DNA of 64,000 nucleotides, taken from Cupriavidus campinensis. GTDB lineage: Bacteria; Pseudomonadota; Gammaproteobacteria; Burkholderiales; Burkholderiaceae. Below are positions 60,852-64,000 of the stretch, one piece after another. The DNA is taken from positions 93,292 through 157,291 of the forward strand of contig NZ_CAJPVH010000007.1 in assembly GCF_905397395.1 (NCBI RefSeq). Direction: 5' to 3'. Numbering within the stretch: the first letter of the stretch is position 1; the number at the start of each line of letters is the position of its first letter. The notes under the pieces were generated by a model, which had not been told where the DNA came from, searched no databases, and was given only the letters and a program-made list of their open reading frames with translations. The translations under genes and the position numbers were made by a program.

Positions 60852-63539
60852 ATGTCAGCCGTACCAGAGCAGATTCTCGGCGCGAGCAGCGCCAACGACG
60901 CCGATCCCCAGGAAACGCATGAATGGCTGGATGCCCTGCAGGGCGTGCTGGCGGCCGAAGGTGCAGATCGCGCCGCTTTCCTGATTGAGAAGCAGATCGA
61001 ATACGCACGGGTGAATGGCGTGACCCAGCCGTTCCACGCCGAGACGCAGTACATCAACACCATTCCGGTGGAGCAGCAGGCCCGCATTCCAGGCGACCAG
61101 GATATCGAGCACCGCATCCGCTCGTACACGCGCTGGAACGCGATGGCCATGGTGCTGCGCGCCAACAAGCACACCAACGTGGGCGGCCATATTTCGTCGT
61201 TCGCGTCGGCCGCCACGCTCTATGACGTGGGCTACAACCACTTCTGGCGCGCCCCGTCCGAGCAGAGCGGCGGCGACCTGGTCTTCGTGCAGGGCCACTC
61301 GGCGCCGGGCGTGTACTCGCGCGCCTTCCTGCTGGGCCGCCTGACCACCGAGCAGCTCGACAACTTCCGCCAGGAAGTGGACGGCAAGGGCATTTCGTCG
61401 TACCCCCACCCGTGGCTGATGCCGGACTTCTGGCAGTTCCCCACCGTGTCGATGGGCCTGGGCCCGATCATGGCGATCTACCAGGCGCGCTTCATGAAGT
61501 ACCTGGACAGCCGCGGCCTGGCCAAGGCCGGCGACCGCAAGGTCTGGGCCTTCCTGGGCGACGGCGAGACCGACGAGCCGGAATCGCTCGGCGCGATCGG
61601 CATGGCCGGCCGCGAGAAGCTGGACAACCTCGTCTTCGTGATCAACTGCAACCTGCAGCGCCTGGACGGCCCGGTGCGCGGCAACGGCAAGATCATCCAG
61701 GAACTGGAATCGGAATTCCGCGGTTCGGGCTGGAACGTGATCAAGGTGGTCTGGGGCAGCCGCTGGGACCAGCTGCTGGCACGCGACACCAAGGGCCTGC
61801 TGATGAAACGCATGATGGAGTGCGTGGACGGCGAGTACCAGACCTTCAAGGCCAAGGACGGCGCCTACGTGCGCGAGTTCTTCTTCAACACGCCGGAACT
61901 GAAGGCCATGGTGGCCGACTGGTCCGACGACGACATCTGGCGCCTGAACCGTGGCGGCCATGACCCGCACAAGATCTACGCCGCCTACAAGGCCGCCAGC
62001 GAGCACAAGGGCCAGCCGACGCTGATCCTGGCCAAGACCATCAAGGGCTATGGCATGGGCGATGCCGGTCAGGCCATGAACGTGGCCCACCAGCAGAAGA
62101 AGATGCCGGTGGACGCGATCCGCAAGTTCCGCGACCAGTTCAACATCCCGGTGTCGGACGACAAGATTGAGGACGTGCCGTACCTGACCTTCGAGGATGG
62201 CTCGAAGGAACTCGAATACATGCGCGCCCGCCGCATGGAGCTGGGCGGCTACCTGCCCAGCCGCCGCCTGAAGGCGGAAGCGCTGCCGGTGCCCGAGCTG
62301 GCCGCGTTCGACGCGCTGCTCAAGGCCACGGGCGAAGGCCGCGAAGTCTCCACGACCATGGCCTTCGTGCGGATCCTGAACACGCTGCTCAAGGACAAGA
62401 AGATCGGCAAGCACGTGGTGCCCATCGTGCCCGACGAGTCGCGCACGTTCGGCATGGAAGGCCTGTTCCGCCAGGTCGGCATCTGGAACCAGGAAGGCCA
62501 GAAGTACGTGCCGCAGGATCACGACCAGCTGATGTTCTACAAGGAATCGCAGACTGGCCAGGTGCTGCAGGAAGGCATCAACGAAGCCGGCGCCATGTGC
62601 GACTGGATTGCCGCCGCCACGTCGTACTCGACGCACGGCGTGCAGATGATCCCGTTCTACATCTACTACTCGATGTTCGGCATCCAGCGTATCGGCGACC
62701 TGTGCTGGGCCGCTGCCGACATGCGCTCGCGCGGCTTCCTGCTGGGCGGCACCTCGGGCCGGACCACGCTGAACGGCGAGGGCCTGCAGCACGAGGACGG
62801 CCATTCGCACGTGTTCCACGCCGTGATCCCGAACTGCATCTCGTATGACCCGACGTTCCAGTACGAACTGGCCGTGATCATGCAGGACGGCATGCGCCGC
62901 ATGTACGCCGAACAGGAAGATATCTATTACTACCTGACGGTGATGAACGAGAACTACGAGCATCCGGAAATGCCGGCTGGCGTGGAACGCGACATCGTCC
63001 AGGGCATGTACCAGTTCCGCAAGGGCGTGGAAAACAGCAACGCGCCGCGCGTGCAGCTGCTGGGTTCGGGCACGATCTTCCGCGAGGTGATCGCCGCCGC
63101 CGAGCTGCTCAAGAAGGACTGGGGCGTCGAGTCGGACCTGTGGAGCTGCCCGAGCTTCACCGAGCTGGCCCGCGAAGGCAATGCCGCCGAGCGCCACAAC
63201 CTGCTGCACCCCACCGAGACGCCGCGCGAGTCGTTCGTCGCCCAGAAGCTCAAGGGCGTGCGCGGCCCGGTCATCGCCTCCACGGACTACATCCGCGCGT
63301 TCGCCGAGCAGATCCGTCCGTTCGTGCCGCGCCGCTATGTGGTGCTGGGCACCGACGGCTTCGGCCGCTCGGATACCCGCGAGAAGCTGCGCCACTTCTT
63401 CGAAGTGGATCGCCACTGGGTCACGCTGGCCGCGCTGAAGGCGCTGGCCGACGAAGGCGCGATCGGTCGTGAAAAGGTCGCCGAGGCGATCAAGAAGTAC
63501 AACCTCGACCCGAGCAAGCCGAACCCGATGTCGGTCTGA
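60852..63539 (+). CDS. aceE: pyruvate dehydrogenase E1 component (homodimeric type)
   Basis: An 895-residue E1p of the homodimeric class (Escherichia coli AceE has 887). The thiamine-diphosphate motif is GDGETDEPESLGAIGMAGRE, continuing to VFVINCN; HEDGHSHVFHAVIPNC lies in the C-terminal transketolase half. It decarboxylates pyruvate and acetylates the lipoyl group of AceF. The start at 60852 has AGGAGACAG upstream; the in-frame ORF from 60567 covers the promoter. aceF follows after 181 bases, which hold only GC-rich spacer and a ribosome site. Confidence 0.98.
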   Translation: MSAVPEQILGASSANDADPQETHEWLDALQGVLAAEGADRAAFLIEKQIEYARVNGVTQPFHAETQYINTIPVEQQARIPGDQDIEHRIRSYTRWNAMAMVLRANKHTNVGGHISSFASAATLYDVGYNHFWRAPSEQSGGDLVFVQGHSAPGVYSRAFLLGRLTTEQLDNFRQEVDGKGISSYPHPWLMPDFWQFPTVSMGLGPIMAIYQARFMKYLDSRGLAKAGDRKVWAFLGDGETDEPESLGAIGMAGREKLDNLVFVINCNLQRLDGPVRGNGKIIQELESEFRGSGWNVIKVVWGSRWDQLLARDTKGLLMKRMMECVDGEYQTFKAKDGAYVREFFFNTPELKAMVADWSDDDIWRLNRGGHDPHKIYAAYKAASEHKGQPTLILAKTIKGYGMGDAGQAMNVAHQQKKMPVDAIRKFRDQFNIPVSDDKIEDVPYLTFEDGSKELEYMRARRMELGGYLPSRRLKAEALPVPELAAFDALLKATGEGREVSTTMAFVRILNTLLKDKKIGKHVVPIVPDESRTFGMEGLFRQVGIWNQEGQKYVPQDHDQLMFYKESQTGQVLQEGINEAGAMCDWIAAATSYSTHGVQMIPFYIYYSMFGIQRIGDLCWAAADMRSRGFLLGGTSGRTTLNGEGLQHEDGHSHVFHAVIPNCISYDPTFQYELAVIMQDGMRRMYAEQEDIYYYLTVMNENYEHPEMPAGVERDIVQGMYQFRKGVENSNAPRVQLLGSGTIFREVIAAAELLKKDWGVESDLWSCPSFTELAREGNAAERHNLLHPTETPRESFVAQKLKGVRGPVIASTDYIRAFAEQIRPFVPRRYVVLGTDGFGRSDTREKLRHFFEVDRHWVTLAALKALADEGAIGREKVAEAIKKYNLDPSKPNPMSV

Positions 63540-63720
63540 TTCCCGGACTTACACGCCTGAACCCCCCCGCAGTGCGGCACCCGCCGCGCCGCGGGCGCCC
63601 CCGGCTGGCCCGGCGGCGCCTTGCGGCGTGGCAACGTGACAGAAGCGTGAGGCGAGAGTAACCTCGCCGAGCGTTTGTCGTGTGTAGACGCGAGTGCCGG
63701 CTGCCCAGGAGAGACACTGA

Positions 63721-64000
63721 ATGAGTCAAGCGATTGAAATCAAGGTGCCGGATATCGGCGACTACGACGCCGTACCCGTCATCGAAGTGCACGTGAAGCC
63801 GGGCGATACCATCAACGCGGAAGACGCGCTGGTGACGCTGGAGTCGGACAAGGCGACCATGGACGTGCCCAGCCCGCAGGCCGGCACCGTCAAGGAAGTC
63901 CGCATCAAGGTGGGCGACAACGTGGCCGAAGGCTCGGTGCTGGTGATGCTGGAACCGGCAGGTGCCGGCGCCGCCGCACTTGCCCCGGCCCCCGCTGCCG
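63721..64000 (+). CDS. aceF: dihydrolipoamide acetyltransferase (PDH E2), 5' part only
   Basis: The first 93 codons are in the window. The N-terminal lipoyl domain is complete: MSQAIEIKVPDIGDYDAVPV at the start, and the lipoyl lysine K44 in ESDKATMDVP. An Ala/Pro-rich linker begins at about residue 84 (AGAGAAALAPAPAA), where the window ends. AGGAGAGACACTGA provides the ribosome site. It forms the core of the pyruvate dehydrogenase complex with AceE. Confidence 0.97.
   Translation, partial: MSQAIEIKVPDIGDYDAVPVIEVHVKPGDTINAEDALVTLESDKATMDVPSPQAGTVKEVRIKVGDNVAEGSVLVMLEPAGAGAAALAPAPAA

Noticed and set aside
60855..63416. An 853-codon minus-strand open frame opposite aceE
   Set aside because: Same effect of high GC and codon bias; aceE is unmistakable on the plus strand and the antisense product has no recognisable domain.

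Overview
The window is a GC-rich, densely packed chromosomal segment of a beta-proteobacterium of the family Burkholderiaceae, most likely Cupriavidus (or close Ralstonia). The grounds are the protein character throughout, the block thrS-infC-rpmI-rplT-pheS-pheT-ihfA-merR-tRNA-Pro, a very large NAD-dependent glutamate dehydrogenase, a Bug-type periplasmic binding protein, and aceE followed by an aceF with an N-terminal lipoyl domain. I see no transposase, integrase, phage gene or CRISPR array. It reads as core chromosome with a few lineage-specific small genes. Species cannot be named from the sequence alone.

Layout. 1-7 kb: the tail of a probable aminotransferase and a small helix-turn-helix-like protein; a coupled minus-strand operon wrbA / DUF2069 / GlcD-like FAD oxidase; YihY membrane protein; Mpo1-like protein; alpha/beta hydrolase overlapping an O-acetylhomoserine sulfhydrylase. 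7-15 kb: CBS protein, an MFS-acyltransferase fusion, a GST-like protein, aroC, an MFS permease, an FAD oxidoreductase with its GntR/FCD regulator. 15-22.4 kb: PilZ protein, ETF-ubiquinone oxidoreductase divergent from an SDR with an operator-like palindrome between them, a complete TRAP transporter and a thioesterase. 22.4-26.9 kb: ketone-body region with a PAS-LuxR regulator divergent from scoAB, then bdhA divergent from a hydrolase and a RidA protein. 26.9-37.8 kb: relA, tRNA-Val, then the translation operon from thrS to merR and tRNA-Pro. 37.9-39.6 kb: four small uncharacterised genes. 39.6-50.4 kb: NAD-glutamate dehydrogenase with a MarR regulator, a secreted YTDGAK-repeat protein, an orphan Bug receptor, and two identical tRNA-Lys genes bracketing a LysR regulator and an 8-oxoguanine-deaminase-like enzyme. 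50.5-57 kb: sulP, xthA, a conserved unknown, prlC, folD (all minus). 57-64 kb: a PAS histidine kinase/response regulator pair divergent from aceE and aceF.

Most notable observation: between tRNA-Val and thrS there is a 14-codon open frame with five threonine codons (29317-29361), followed by a Rho-independent terminator with a T8 tract (29404-29432) and then thrS. This is the layout of a ribosome-mediated transcription attenuator sensing threonyl-tRNA. Other good leads are perfect inverted repeats in front of the deaminase gene, between ETF-QO and the SDR, and in front of both scoA and bdhA; a 92-bp perfect direct repeat carrying tRNA-Lys; a terminator-capped 32-residue membrane microprotein; and the YTDG repeat protein. 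All functions are assigned by reading motifs by eye; no database search was run.
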